A stretch of 47,608 nucleotides of DNA from the NCBI GenBank assembly GCA_021159885.1, contig JAGHDO010000090.1, positions 1 through 47,608 on the forward strand, read 5' to 3'. This DNA is from Synergistota bacterium (GTDB lineage: Bacteria; Synergistota; GBS-1). Numbering within the stretch: the first letter of the stretch is position 1; the number at the start of each line of letters is the position of its first letter. The notes below the pieces were generated by a model. It was not told the origin of the DNA, searched no databases, and saw nothing but the letters and a program-made list of their open reading frames with translations. Below are positions 1 through 6,508 of the stretch, piece after piece. The translations under genes and the position numbers were made by a program.

Positions 1-354
1 CAGGTTTGTAGCTATTAGCGTTCCATCCATCTTATAGAGTTGAAAGCCACCAAATGAGGGATCGGCTCTCGTAATATTGTTCATTGCCCATATAGCGCTT
101 TCTCCAAGCTCGAGAGCAAGAGCGTTCAAGAATTCGCTTTTTCCACTCCATCCCTTAACGCTTTCAACTTTTTGCTTTAAGAAAGCGTTAAGCTTATCTG
201 TTAGAAAGTCTCCTACCATTTTGAAGGATTTGATTTCAAGACTTTCTACTATCTTCCCGCTGGTATCTATACTCATAAATATAGCAATGCCCGTGGGGAC
301 GAGAACGCTCACTAAGACCAGAATCATTATCTTGATCTTGAGGGAGCCTCTCAT
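1..354 (-). CDS. Methyl-accepting chemotaxis protein, N-terminal part (cut by window edge)
   Basis: Only the first 118 codons are present; the gene continues beyond position 1. It begins at ATG 354, with a strong SD (GGAGGTGAT, about 362-371 on the minus strand). The product starts with a short basic stretch (MRGSLKIKI), then one hydrophobic helix (about residues 10-28), then a soluble region that looks extracytoplasmic. This topology fits the sensor half of a methyl-accepting chemotaxis receptor, with a Cache-type ligand domain after TM1. The diagnostic HAMP and signalling domains lie outside the window, so a sensor kinase or diguanylate cyclase cannot be excluded. It lies 50 bp downstream of dctM on the same strand and has its own promoter-like element. 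It may sense the compound that the neighbouring TRAP system imports, but that is inference. Confidence 0.6.
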   Translation of the reverse strand, partial: MRGSLKIKIMILVLVSVLVPTGIAIFMSIDTSGKIVESLEIKSFKMVGDFLTDKLNAFLKQKVESVKGWSGKSEFLNALALELGESAIWAMNNITRADPSFGGFQLYKMDGTLIATNL

Positions 355-398
355 CGTAGGTATCACCTCCTGATTTTTTACGATGTAGCGCTATAAAA

Positions 399-428
399 AG
401 TATATCACATCGAGTAAGGGAGTATCAA
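399..428 (-). promoter_or_regulatory. Putative sigma-70-type promoter of the chemotaxis receptor
   Basis: On the minus strand there is a TTGATA -35 (428-423), an 18-bp spacer and a TATACT -10 (404-399) preceded by TGA, so it also reads as an extended -10. Transcription would start near 392, about 38 nt before the receptor ATG. The element overlaps the end of dctM, so the receptor could be expressed separately from the transporter operon. An imperfect inverted repeat (CGATGT at 381-386, ACATCG at 407-412) spans the start region. Confidence 0.45.
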
Positions 429-1703
429 AGCTATCCGAGGGAAAAGGATTAGGAGAAAGACGGCTAAAATAAGTGAAACGAAGAAAGGGGTGATACCCTT
501 AAAAATTCTTTCTATGGGAATTTCCGGGAAGATTCCCTTTATGACGTATGCATTTATTCCCACCGGTGGCGTTATAACACCTATCTGGGTTAAAAGCACG
601 ATTAAAACGCCGAACCATATGGGATCGTATCCCAAGCTTAAAATAACAGGATAGAATATTGGTACGGTTAGAAGTATCAGCGCCAGAGCGTCCACAAAGC
701 ATCCTCCTACAACATATATGGCTACTATGAGCATCATCGCCAGCATGGGGTGGTTTTCGAGACTCATAAGCCAGCTCTGAAGGCTTTGAGGAATTTTGGT
801 TATAGCCAAAAAATGCCCGAAGACCGATGCTCCAGCAACCACGAATATTATCATGCATGATATACGCACGCTTTCAGAAAGCGCACGCTTTATTCCTTCC
901 CATGAAATCGTTCCTCTTAAAAGAGAAGTTATGGTTATGAGACCCGTTCCTACTGCGCCCGCTTCAACTGGAGTGAAAATTCCGCCGAGAAGCCCTCCCA
1001 CTACAGATATAAATATCAGGAGAACCTCTGATATGCTGAGCAGGGCTTTTAACCTTTCTTTCCATGCTTTTTTGGGATTTCGTGGTGCTATTCTGGGTTC
1101 TATTTTCATCCAAATGTAGATAGCTATTGAGAACAACGATGTTAATATCAAGCCTGGAATTATTCCAGCGATAAAAAGCTTTCCTATAGATTGCTGTGTC
1201 AGTATTCCGTAGATAACGAAGATCACGCTGGGAGGAATCATAATTCCGAGGCTTCCTCCAGCTGCCACGCTTCCTGCTGCTAAGGATTCATCGTATCCGT
1301 ATCTTTTCATTTCTGGCAAAGCTACCATAGCCATGGTGGCGGTTGAGGCATTTGTGGAGCCGCATATAGCGGCGAATCCGGCACTTGCCCATATTGTCGC
1401 TATTGCCAGTCCTCCGGGGAGGTGTCCCAGTAATGCGTTGGAGGTGTCATACAGCCTTTTGCTCATGCCTGAGCTGTAAGCTATTTGTCCCATGAGGACA
1501 AATAGCGGGATCACTGCCAGAGTATAGGAGTTAAAGGCAGATGCGAAATCTACTACGAGGAGTTTCATAGCGGCGTGAAGGGAAACGAAAGCGCTAAAGC
1601 CGATAAAACCTACGAGTGCCATCGCTACTGCTACTGGAACCTTTAGAAAAAAGAGCAGAAGGAGGAAGATAACCGCGATTGTTCCTGATGATATCGGACT
1701 CAA
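405..1703 (-). CDS. dctM: TRAP transporter large permease, DctM family
   Basis: The product (432 aa) is the large membrane subunit of a tripartite ATP-independent periplasmic transporter. It carries out sodium- or proton-coupled solute import with the DctQ and DctP partners. It is hydrophobic throughout, with about 12 membrane helices. It carries family segments such as 'AGFAAICGSTNASTATMA' and 'GSLGIMIPPSVIFVIYG' in the first half and 'GVITPPVGINAYVIKG' near the C-terminus. Length is normal for the family (about 425-440 aa). The start is TTG at 1703; it overlaps the dctQ stop in a TTGA overlap, which implies translational coupling. No substrate can be assigned from the permease. Confidence 0.93.
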   Translation of the reverse strand: MSPISSGTIAVIFLLLLFFLKVPVAVAMALVGFIGFSAFVSLHAAMKLLVVDFASAFNSYTLAVIPLFVLMGQIAYSSGMSKRLYDTSNALLGHLPGGLAIATIWASAGFAAICGSTNASTATMAMVALPEMKRYGYDESLAAGSVAAGGSLGIMIPPSVIFVIYGILTQQSIGKLFIAGIIPGLILTSLFSIAIYIWMKIEPRIAPRNPKKAWKERLKALLSISEVLLIFISVVGGLLGGIFTPVEAGAVGTGLITITSLLRGTISWEGIKRALSESVRISCMIIFVVAGASVFGHFLAITKIPQSLQSWLMSLENHPMLAMMLIVAIYVVGGCFVDALALILLTVPIFYPVILSLGYDPIWFGVLIVLLTQIGVITPPVGINAYVIKGIFPEIPIERIFKGITPFFVSLILAVFLLILFPRIALILPYSM

Positions 1704-2203
1704 GCCTTCTCCCTCCCAAGCTTAACCTCAGAAGGCTTCATTAGCTTAGTTGGTTTTATCACCATTCTCAGGGTTTTCAGGCTTTCGCTCAGAAAAGCAA
1801 GCCCCGCGATTAAGCCGATGGTTAAGTAAACGGGATACAGAGGTATACCGAGGGTCATCGAGGTTTCTCCAGAGATGTACGAGCTCGCTCCGGAGGAGAG
1901 CATACCCACGCTGAGTATAAAGAGGAAAGCCAAGGTTATAATGCGCGAGACGGCGTTGACGAAAGGTATAAAGTGCTTTGGAAAAATCCTATCTGCTATA
2001 TCCACGCTTATTTGCTCGCCGTTCTGGAAGCTCTTTAATACGGCGAGCGAAATCATTATCGAGGTCAAAAATTCCACTATGTCATAGCTTCCTGGAACCG
2101 GTGATCTAAATATTCTCAAGATCACATCAACGCATATCAGCGTGGTGGTAAATCCGAGCAGAGCACCCGAGGCAAGATTTAGGACTTCACCAAGTACTTT
2201 CAT
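1700..2203 (-). CDS. dctQ: TRAP transporter small permease, DctQ family
   Basis: The product (167 aa) has four predicted membrane helices, the usual size and topology for the small TRAP permease. This subunit docks with DctM and is needed for transport. The segment 'DVILRIFRSPVPGSYDIVEFL' region near residues 25-45 resembles the DctQ motif in which a conserved R/F-rich loop precedes TM2. The ATG start at 2203 overlaps the dctP stop as ATGA, and its own stop overlaps dctM, so dctP-dctQ-dctM is one coupled operon read leftwards. I am confident of the family but not of the substrate. Confidence 0.9.
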   Translation of the reverse strand: MKVLGEVLNLASGALLGFTTTLICVDVILRIFRSPVPGSYDIVEFLTSIMISLAVLKSFQNGEQISVDIADRIFPKHFIPFVNAVSRIITLAFLFILSVGMLSSGASSYISGETSMTLGIPLYPVYLTIGLIAGLAFLSESLKTLRMVIKPTKLMKPSEVKLGREKA

Positions 2204-3228
2204 TTTTCAGAACTCCCTTCCATTATAAGCTTTTTGAGGGCTTTTACGCATTTTCTCCCAGGAAATCCCTTTTTCTCCAGCTCTTTTGCATATTCTTCTA
2301 TGACTGGTCTTACTCTCTTAACCCATCTTGCGCTTTCCTCTTTTGAGAGATATATAAACTTGTTTCCTAAGCTCTCAGCGTAAGCCTTCCCTTCCCTGTC
2401 GCTTTCGTCCCAAGCTTCGCCATGTTTCTTTATCCATTTTTGGCTTACTGTCTCAAATATCTTCTTTATATCTGCGGGGAGCATTTCCCATTTTTTCAGG
2501 TTCATTATCACGTACATTCCGGTTGTGTATCCAATGTTGGTGCACATGATCGTGTATTTAACCACTTCAGCTTGTCTCCATCCCTTTAACACTTCCATAG
2601 GGGCAAAAGTTGCTTCTACCACGCCTCTCTGAAGAGCTTCGTATGCCATTCCTTGGCTCATGGCTATAGGAGTGGCCCCCAAGGCTTTTGCTACCTTCGC
2701 GCTGAATCCCGTTGTTCTTATCTTGACCCCTTTAAGATCCTCAAGCTTGGTTATCCTAACCTTGGAGTGAAGTAGACCCGGTCCATGGGCATGAAGATAA
2801 AGGACCTTTACCTGCGAAAGCTCCTTGGGTTTGAACATTTGATAGTATTTGTTTATGACTTTGGTTGCGGTTATCGCGTTAGGATACCCCATTGGCAGGT
2901 CAACTGCGCCCATTATGGGAAATCTTCCGCTTGTGTAAGCAAAACAGGACATTCCTATATCCGCTACGCCGTTTAAAACTCCATCGAATATATTGGGTCC
3001 TTTAAGCAATGATCCTCCGGGATAGTAGGTTATTTTCACGCTTTCCTTGCTTTGGATTTCTATTTCTCTGATCCAGTCTTCCGCGAGCTTGGATTGCACA
3101 TGTGATGGAGGGAAGAAGTTAGCATATGTAAGCTTTATAATGGTTTTCCCGCTTGCGATGCCGATTCCCGCATTTCCCCAGATTAAAGCCATTATCGCGA
3201 TAAGAACCGCTCTCTTAAGCTTTTTCAT
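2200..3228 (-). CDS. dctP: TRAP transporter solute-binding receptor, DctP family
   Basis: The product (342 aa) is the periplasmic receptor that captures the solute and delivers it to DctQM. The chosen start is ATG 3228, with SD AAAGGAGG (about 3238-3245) and a classic signal peptide (MKKLKRAVLIAIMALIWG, then a small-residue cleavage region near residue 22). The frame stays open upstream to 3519, but that extension would run through an intrinsic terminator and a leader-peptide region, so I reject it. Family features include 'LTYANFFPPSHVQSKLAEDW' near the mature N-terminus. Further on, 'KVRITKLEDLKGVKIRTTG' contains the conserved LKGxKIRT element whose arginine binds substrate carboxylates. 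Expression appears to be controlled by the upstream attenuator. Confidence 0.93.
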   Translation of the reverse strand: MKKLKRAVLIAIMALIWGNAGIGIASGKTIIKLTYANFFPPSHVQSKLAEDWIREIEIQSKESVKITYYPGGSLLKGPNIFDGVLNGVADIGMSCFAYTSGRFPIMGAVDLPMGYPNAITATKVINKYYQMFKPKELSQVKVLYLHAHGPGLLHSKVRITKLEDLKGVKIRTTGFSAKVAKALGATPIAMSQGMAYEALQRGVVEATFAPMEVLKGWRQAEVVKYTIMCTNIGYTTGMYVIMNLKKWEMLPADIKKIFETVSQKWIKKHGEAWDESDREGKAYAESLGNKFIYLSKEESARWVKRVRPVIEEYAKELEKKGFPGRKCVKALKKLIMEGSSEK

Positions 3229-3267
3229 TTTTAAAGACCTCCTTTTATTTTGAGGGTATGGAATTAT

Positions 3268-3301
3268 AAAAAAAGCCGCCACCGGGAAAGGTGGCGGCTT
3301 T
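3268..3301 (-). terminator. Intrinsic terminator upstream of dctP (attenuator)
   Basis: On the minus strand a perfect 9-bp GC stem (GCCGCCACC at 3298-3290 with GGTGGCGGC at 3283-3275) closes a 6-nt loop. AAA/TTT flanks extend it to 12 bp, and a 7-nt U tract follows (3274-3268). It lies between the leader peptide and dctP, about 40 nt before the dctP start. It can therefore end transcription before the transporter genes are reached. Part of its 5' arm can pair with an upstream segment instead; see the attenuator entry. Confidence 0.9.
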
Positions 3302-3397
3302 AATTGCCCTTTGCTCGGAGGGGCTTTACCCCATCGTGAGCACAGCCAGCCTTTCCCGCATCCTGGCGGGCTTAAGGTAGTAATAATAATAGCGATA
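3268..3397 (-). promoter_or_regulatory. Ribosome-mediated attenuator with alternative RNA helices
   Basis: Three mutually exclusive helices are visible on the minus strand. The pause hairpin CCCGC (3370-3366) pairs with GCGGG (3359-3355), immediately after the tyrosine codons. Region 2, CGGGAAAGG-C-TGGC (3358-3345), is complementary to GCCACCTTTCCCG (3295-3283) over 13 bp with one bulged C, forming an antiterminator. That partner segment is the 5' arm and loop of the terminator. A ribosome stalled on the Tyr codons (3397-3377) would cover the first arm of the pause hairpin, free region 2 and allow antitermination. A ribosome that reaches the stop codon (3328-3326) would let the terminator form. 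The helices are seen directly; the mechanism is inferred by analogy with trp, phe and his leaders. Confidence 0.75.
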
Positions 3398-3439
3398 ACC
3401 GAAACTATGGAGTTTACTGGCTGCGCTCTGTGAAAGCAA
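3326..3439 (-). CDS. Tyrosine-rich leader peptide of the dctPQM operon
   Basis: This is a 37-codon ORF, too short for ordinary gene calling. It starts at TTG 3439, seven bases after a strong SD (AAAAGGGGGG), and ends at TAA 3326. Codons 15-21 read Tyr-Arg-Tyr-Tyr-Tyr-Tyr-Tyr, mixing TAT and TAC. Because the run is a near-perfect triplet repeat, the other frames read Ile/Thr or Leu. The Leu frame has a TAG two codons upstream and no start. The Ile frame has no ATG, GTG or TTG start after the promoter and no stop before dctP. Only the Tyr frame has an SD, a start and a nearby stop. The peptide itself probably has no function apart from placing the ribosome. Confidence 0.72.
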   Translation of the reverse strand: MLSQSAASKLHSFGYRYYYYYLKPARMRERLAVLTMG

Positions 3440-3463
3440 TTGATTTCCCCCCTTTTAGGAGAA

Positions 3464-3492
3464 TTTATAACACATAGTTGGTGGGATGTCAA
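3464..3492 (-). promoter_or_regulatory. Sigma-70-type promoter of the dctPQM operon
   Basis: On the minus strand there is a consensus TTGACA -35 (3492-3487), a 17-bp spacer and a TATAAA -10 (3469-3464). Transcription would start near A3456, 17 nt before the leader-peptide TTG and about 228 nt before dctP. It is back-to-back with the promoter of the TAXI receptor gene; the two -35 boxes are 20 bp apart. Confidence 0.85.
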
Positions 3493-3512
3493 TATTTCAT
3501 GGAAGGGAAAAT

Positions 3513-3541
3513 TTGACATTTAGAAGTTCTGCTTTTATCAT
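3513..3541 (+). promoter_or_regulatory. Sigma-70-type promoter of the TAXI-TRAP operon
   Basis: There is a consensus TTGACA -35 (3513-3518), a 17-bp spacer and a TATCAT -10 (3536-3541). Transcription would start near 3548, leaving a short leader of about 43 nt before the receptor ATG at 3591. The region shared with the divergent dctP promoter is small enough for one regulator to affect both, but I see no clear operator besides the symmetry of the two -35 boxes. Confidence 0.75.
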
Positions 3542-3590
3542 CTTATCTTAGACGAATATCGCATATCTCGGGTGGGAGGTGAAAGCGCGC

Positions 3591-4574
3591 ATGAGGGTGA
3601 AAAGACTTGTGGTAATGGGAGTTTTGATCGGTGTGCTTGCCATTACCCTCGTGGCTTCTCCGGCTCTATCTGCTAAGAAGTTTATAACTATAGCTTCTGG
3701 TCCCGTTGGCGGTGAATGGTACATATTAGGAGGTATTCTTGGAGAGATAGTTAAAGAGATTGCGCCGGGAAGCAAGGTTATGGTTAGAACGGGGGGATCT
3801 TTATCTAACCTATCTACCGTTAATATGGGAAAAGCCGATATAGGGATAACCCAGGATCGTCTGTTTTATGAGGCACGTAATGGAATGGGAGCTTTTAAGG
3901 GAAGAGAACCCTTTAAGAATGTTGAGGGGCTTTGCTATCTTGCTGATATATACATGGGTGTCTTCTTAGTCAGGGCTGATTTTCCAATTAATTCCATTGA
4001 CGAGATAAAGGAAAAGAAAATAGCTATAAGACTTGTGACTGCTCCGAAAGCCTCCTCTCCTTCTAAGGCTACCGAGAGGGTTCTTGAGGCTTATGGCATA
4101 AAACCAGAGGATCTCAAAGCGTGGGGTGGAAGCATTAGCTATGTTTCATATTCAGAAGCAAGTTCGCTTATAAAGGATGGACATGCTGATGCATATTGTG
4201 GTCCTATTCTTCCTGCCATAGTTGAGCTTTCTACCGTCCGTAAGCTTAAGCTCCTTCCGCTGAAGAAATCCGTTATAGATTATCTGGTAAAGAAATATAA
4301 GTATGGAAGGGCAGTTATTCCGAAAGGGGCATACTATTTCGTTAAGCAGGATACGGAGACCATAACCGAGTCACCCATTATCATCGTTAATAAGAAGTTG
4401 AGTGAGGATTTCGTGTATGAGCTTACCAAGGCTATCTGTGCACAACCTGATAGAATACGTCAATCAGGGAAAACCTATAGAAACTTTGATCCTGAGAAAG
4501 CTCCGAATATACATGGTGGGCCCATTCATCCTGGAGCTCTCAGATACTATAAGGAGTGTGGTTGGATCAAATGA
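3591..4574 (+). CDS. TAXI-family TRAP transporter solute receptor
   Basis: The product (327 aa) is a periplasmic receptor of the TAXI (TRAP-associated extracytoplasmic immunogenic) family. A signal peptide (MRVKRLVVMGVLIGVLAITL, with cleavage near ALSA) precedes 'ITIASGPVGGEWYILGGIL', which contains the family's GxxGGxxY-type signature. This is followed by 'GGSLSNLSTVNMGKADIGIT'. An upstream in-frame GTG at 3579 is possible, but SD GGGAGGTG lies nine bases before ATG 3591, which favours the later start. It is transcribed from its own promoter and followed by a hairpin, then by the fused permease that receives its cargo. TAXI receptors are known for glutamate, 2-oxoglutarate and similar acids; the substrate here is unknown. 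Confidence 0.92.
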   Translation: MRVKRLVVMGVLIGVLAITLVASPALSAKKFITIASGPVGGEWYILGGILGEIVKEIAPGSKVMVRTGGSLSNLSTVNMGKADIGITQDRLFYEARNGMGAFKGREPFKNVEGLCYLADIYMGVFLVRADFPINSIDEIKEKKIAIRLVTAPKASSPSKATERVLEAYGIKPEDLKAWGGSISYVSYSEASSLIKDGHADAYCGPILPAIVELSTVRKLKLLPLKKSVIDYLVKKYKYGRAVIPKGAYYFVKQDTETITESPIIIVNKKLSEDFVYELTKAICAQPDRIRQSGKTYRNFDPEKAPNIHGGPIHPGALRYYKECGWIK

Positions 4575-4593
4575 GATGCAATCTGTAGCGCTC

Positions 4594-4632
4594 AAGGGGA
4601 GTTAGGGAGGTACCCCTGGCTCCCCTTTTTCT
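4594..4632 (+). terminator. Intercistronic hairpin with T tract after the TAXI receptor gene
   Basis: An 8-bp stem (AAGGGGAG at 4594-4601 with CTCCCCTT at 4620-4627) is followed by a T-rich tail (TTTTTCTTT). It lies between the receptor gene and the permease gene of the same transporter. It probably acts as a partial terminator or an mRNA 3'-end stabiliser, so that more receptor than permease is made. This arrangement is common for binding-protein transporters. Confidence 0.65.
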
Positions 4633-4648
4633 TTAAGGGGGTGTTAAC

Positions 4649-6502
4649 TTGCGCTGGGTTATTTATGTAACCTCGGTGCTTCTTATTTCGTTTCACATAT
4701 ATACCGCCGCGTTTGGTTCGTTTATAGCTCAGCTTCAAAGAAGCTTTCACCTGACGTTAGCGGGAATATTGGGGTTCTTGTTTTATCCTGCCCTTAGAGG
4801 GAAAAAGATTGGAAAGCTTGATCTTATTCTATCTGCTCTCTCCGGAGTAGCTTTTGGTTATATTGCGCTAAACTGTAATAGAATAGCGGAAAGGGAATCT
4901 CTGGTTAGCTACCTCTCACCGCTTGATCTTTTAATAGGTGCGCTCGTGATAATTCTCGTTATAGAGCTCGCGAGAAGAACTGTTGGATGGGTTCTGAGCT
5001 TTGTAGCAGCATTATCACTGGCTTATGCTTATTTTGGTCCGCATCTTCCGGACATCATAGCACATCCCGGAATTTCCTTAAGGGATATCATTGACTATCA
5101 GGTATATGGTTTAGATGGTATCTACTCTATCCCTCTTGGTGTTTCCTCAACTTATATAGTTTTATTTATAATCTGGGGAACCGTCATGGAATATTCTAAG
5201 ACCGGGGATCTAATAATGGATCTCGGAAAGCTATTCGCGGGTAAGTTTCGCGGAGGTCCAGCTAAGGTTGCTTGTATAACTTCTGCTCTTTTTGGATCCC
5301 TTTCAGGGAGCGCCGCTGCAAACGTTTATGCTACGGGCACCTTTACTATACCTATGATGGTGAAGATCGGATATAAGCCTGCTACTGCAGGAGCAGTTGA
5401 AGCAGTTGCATCAACAGGAGGACAGATAATGCCTCCCGTTATGGGAGCGGCAGCCTTTCTCATGGCGGAGTGGCTTGGGGTTCCATATATAACGATATGT
5501 AAAGCTGCGCTTTTACCTGCCATTTTTTACTACATAGCTTTAATCTTTATTCTCGATTTTGAAGCGGCAAAGCTCGGAATAAGAGGTATGAGTAGTGAGG
5601 AAATACCCTACTGGAGAGATGTCCTTAAGAGAATTTATCTTTTAGTTCCCTTGGTCTTTTTCATTATAGTTTTGATTAAAGGGTATACCCCTTTTAGAGC
5701 GGCTTTTTTCGCGATCCTTATGAGCTTTGCCTTAAGCTTCCTGAGGAAAGATACCATGCTTACTTCCCGCAAGCTTCTTGATGTAGCTGTGGTTTCCGCG
5801 AAGAGAACGGTTATGATAGCTTCCGCCTGTGCAGCGGCGGGCATAGTTATAGGAATAATAACTCTTACTGGTATAGGGTTGTCTCTCTCAAGTATAATTC
5901 TTCTTCTATCGGGCGGAAAGCTCTTTTTAAGTCTCCTGCTTATAATGATTTGTTGCATAATAATGGGTATGGGAACTCCTACAACGGTCGCTTACGTTAT
6001 AGTAGCCACCCTTGCGGTTCCTACCATGGGGAAGCTTGGCTTTTCTTCTATTCCAGCTCACTTATTTGTCTTTTACTTCGCGGTTATCTCCATGATAACG
6101 CCGCCGGTGGCTATAGCGGCTTATGCAGCCGGCGAGATAGCCAAAGAGGATCCCATGAGGATTGGCTTTACCGCCATGAAAATAGCCCTTCCGGTCTACA
6201 TTATTCCTTATGTTTTTCTGTTTGATAGGAGCTTGTTGCTTGAGGGATCCCTTACCGGAATAGCTTTCAGAGCTTGCGCCACGTTTCTGAGCGTTTTGGT
6301 CTTTGCCGGAGGAGTTGCTGGTTGGTTTTTCGGTAATATAGGATGGGTATGGAGAAGCTTGCTTTTAATGACGTTTCTTCTCATAAATATTCCCTTGGGG
6401 AGGATAACCGTGCTTGGCCTCGCGCTGGGGCTCATTTTAACTGCTTTTCTTTTCCTCAAATCAAGGAGAGGGAAAGCGATAACAATGGGTAAAGGAGGGT
6501 GA
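4649..6502 (+). CDS. TRAP transporter fused permease (DctQ-DctM, 4TM/12TM type)
   Basis: The product (617 aa) is almost entirely membrane helices. Roughly residues 1-140 form a DctQ-like four-helix unit and residues 140-617 a DctM-like unit. Family landmarks include 'GSLSGSAAANVYATGTFTIP', 'STGGQIMPPVMGAAAFLMAE' and 'PTTVAYVIVATLAVP'. Such fusions are the usual partners of TAXI receptors, matching the gene just upstream. The start is TTG 4649, seven bases after AAGGGGGTG; no better ATG aligns with the first helix. The stop overlaps the SD region of the following aldolase gene, so transport and metabolism of the substrate are probably co-expressed. Confidence 0.93.
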   Translation: MRWVIYVTSVLLISFHIYTAAFGSFIAQLQRSFHLTLAGILGFLFYPALRGKKIGKLDLILSALSGVAFGYIALNCNRIAERESLVSYLSPLDLLIGALVIILVIELARRTVGWVLSFVAALSLAYAYFGPHLPDIIAHPGISLRDIIDYQVYGLDGIYSIPLGVSSTYIVLFIIWGTVMEYSKTGDLIMDLGKLFAGKFRGGPAKVACITSALFGSLSGSAAANVYATGTFTIPMMVKIGYKPATAGAVEAVASTGGQIMPPVMGAAAFLMAEWLGVPYITICKAALLPAIFYYIALIFILDFEAAKLGIRGMSSEEIPYWRDVLKRIYLLVPLVFFIIVLIKGYTPFRAAFFAILMSFALSFLRKDTMLTSRKLLDVAVVSAKRTVMIASACAAAGIVIGIITLTGIGLSLSSIILLLSGGKLFLSLLLIMICCIIMGMGTPTTVAYVIVATLAVPTMGKLGFSSIPAHLFVFYFAVISMITPPVAIAAYAAGEIAKEDPMRIGFTAMKIALPVYIIPYVFLFDRSLLLEGSLTGIAFRACATFLSVLVFAGGVAGWFFGNIGWVWRSLLLMTFLLINIPLGRITVLGLALGLILTAFLFLKSRRGKAITMGKGG

Positions 6503-6508
6503 TGGTTA

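Noticed and set aside
77-373. 98-aa plus-strand reading frame at the left edge
   Set aside because: It is antisense to the receptor gene, has no SD and no family resemblance, while the minus strand has a signal-anchor protein with a strong SD.
381-412. Terminator between dctM and the chemotaxis receptor
   Set aside because: The inverted repeat is imperfect and is followed by an A-rich, not U-rich, stretch on the minus strand.
3377-3397. Ile/Thr (ATT ATT ATT ACT ACC) or Leu (TTA TTA TTA CTA) leader frames
   Set aside because: The Ile frame has no usable start after the promoter and no stop before dctP; the Leu frame has TAG two codons upstream and no start codon. Only the Tyr frame has SD, start and stop.
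3268-3456. T-box or metabolite riboswitch in the dctP leader
   Set aside because: No T-box sequence (AGGGUGGNACCGCG) or known aptamer core is seen. The helices are fully explained by a translated attenuator.
3229-3519. N-terminal extension of dctP giving a 439-aa protein
   Set aside because: It would be read across a strong intrinsic terminator and begin upstream of the promoter -10. The signal peptide and SD at 3228 clearly mark the true start.
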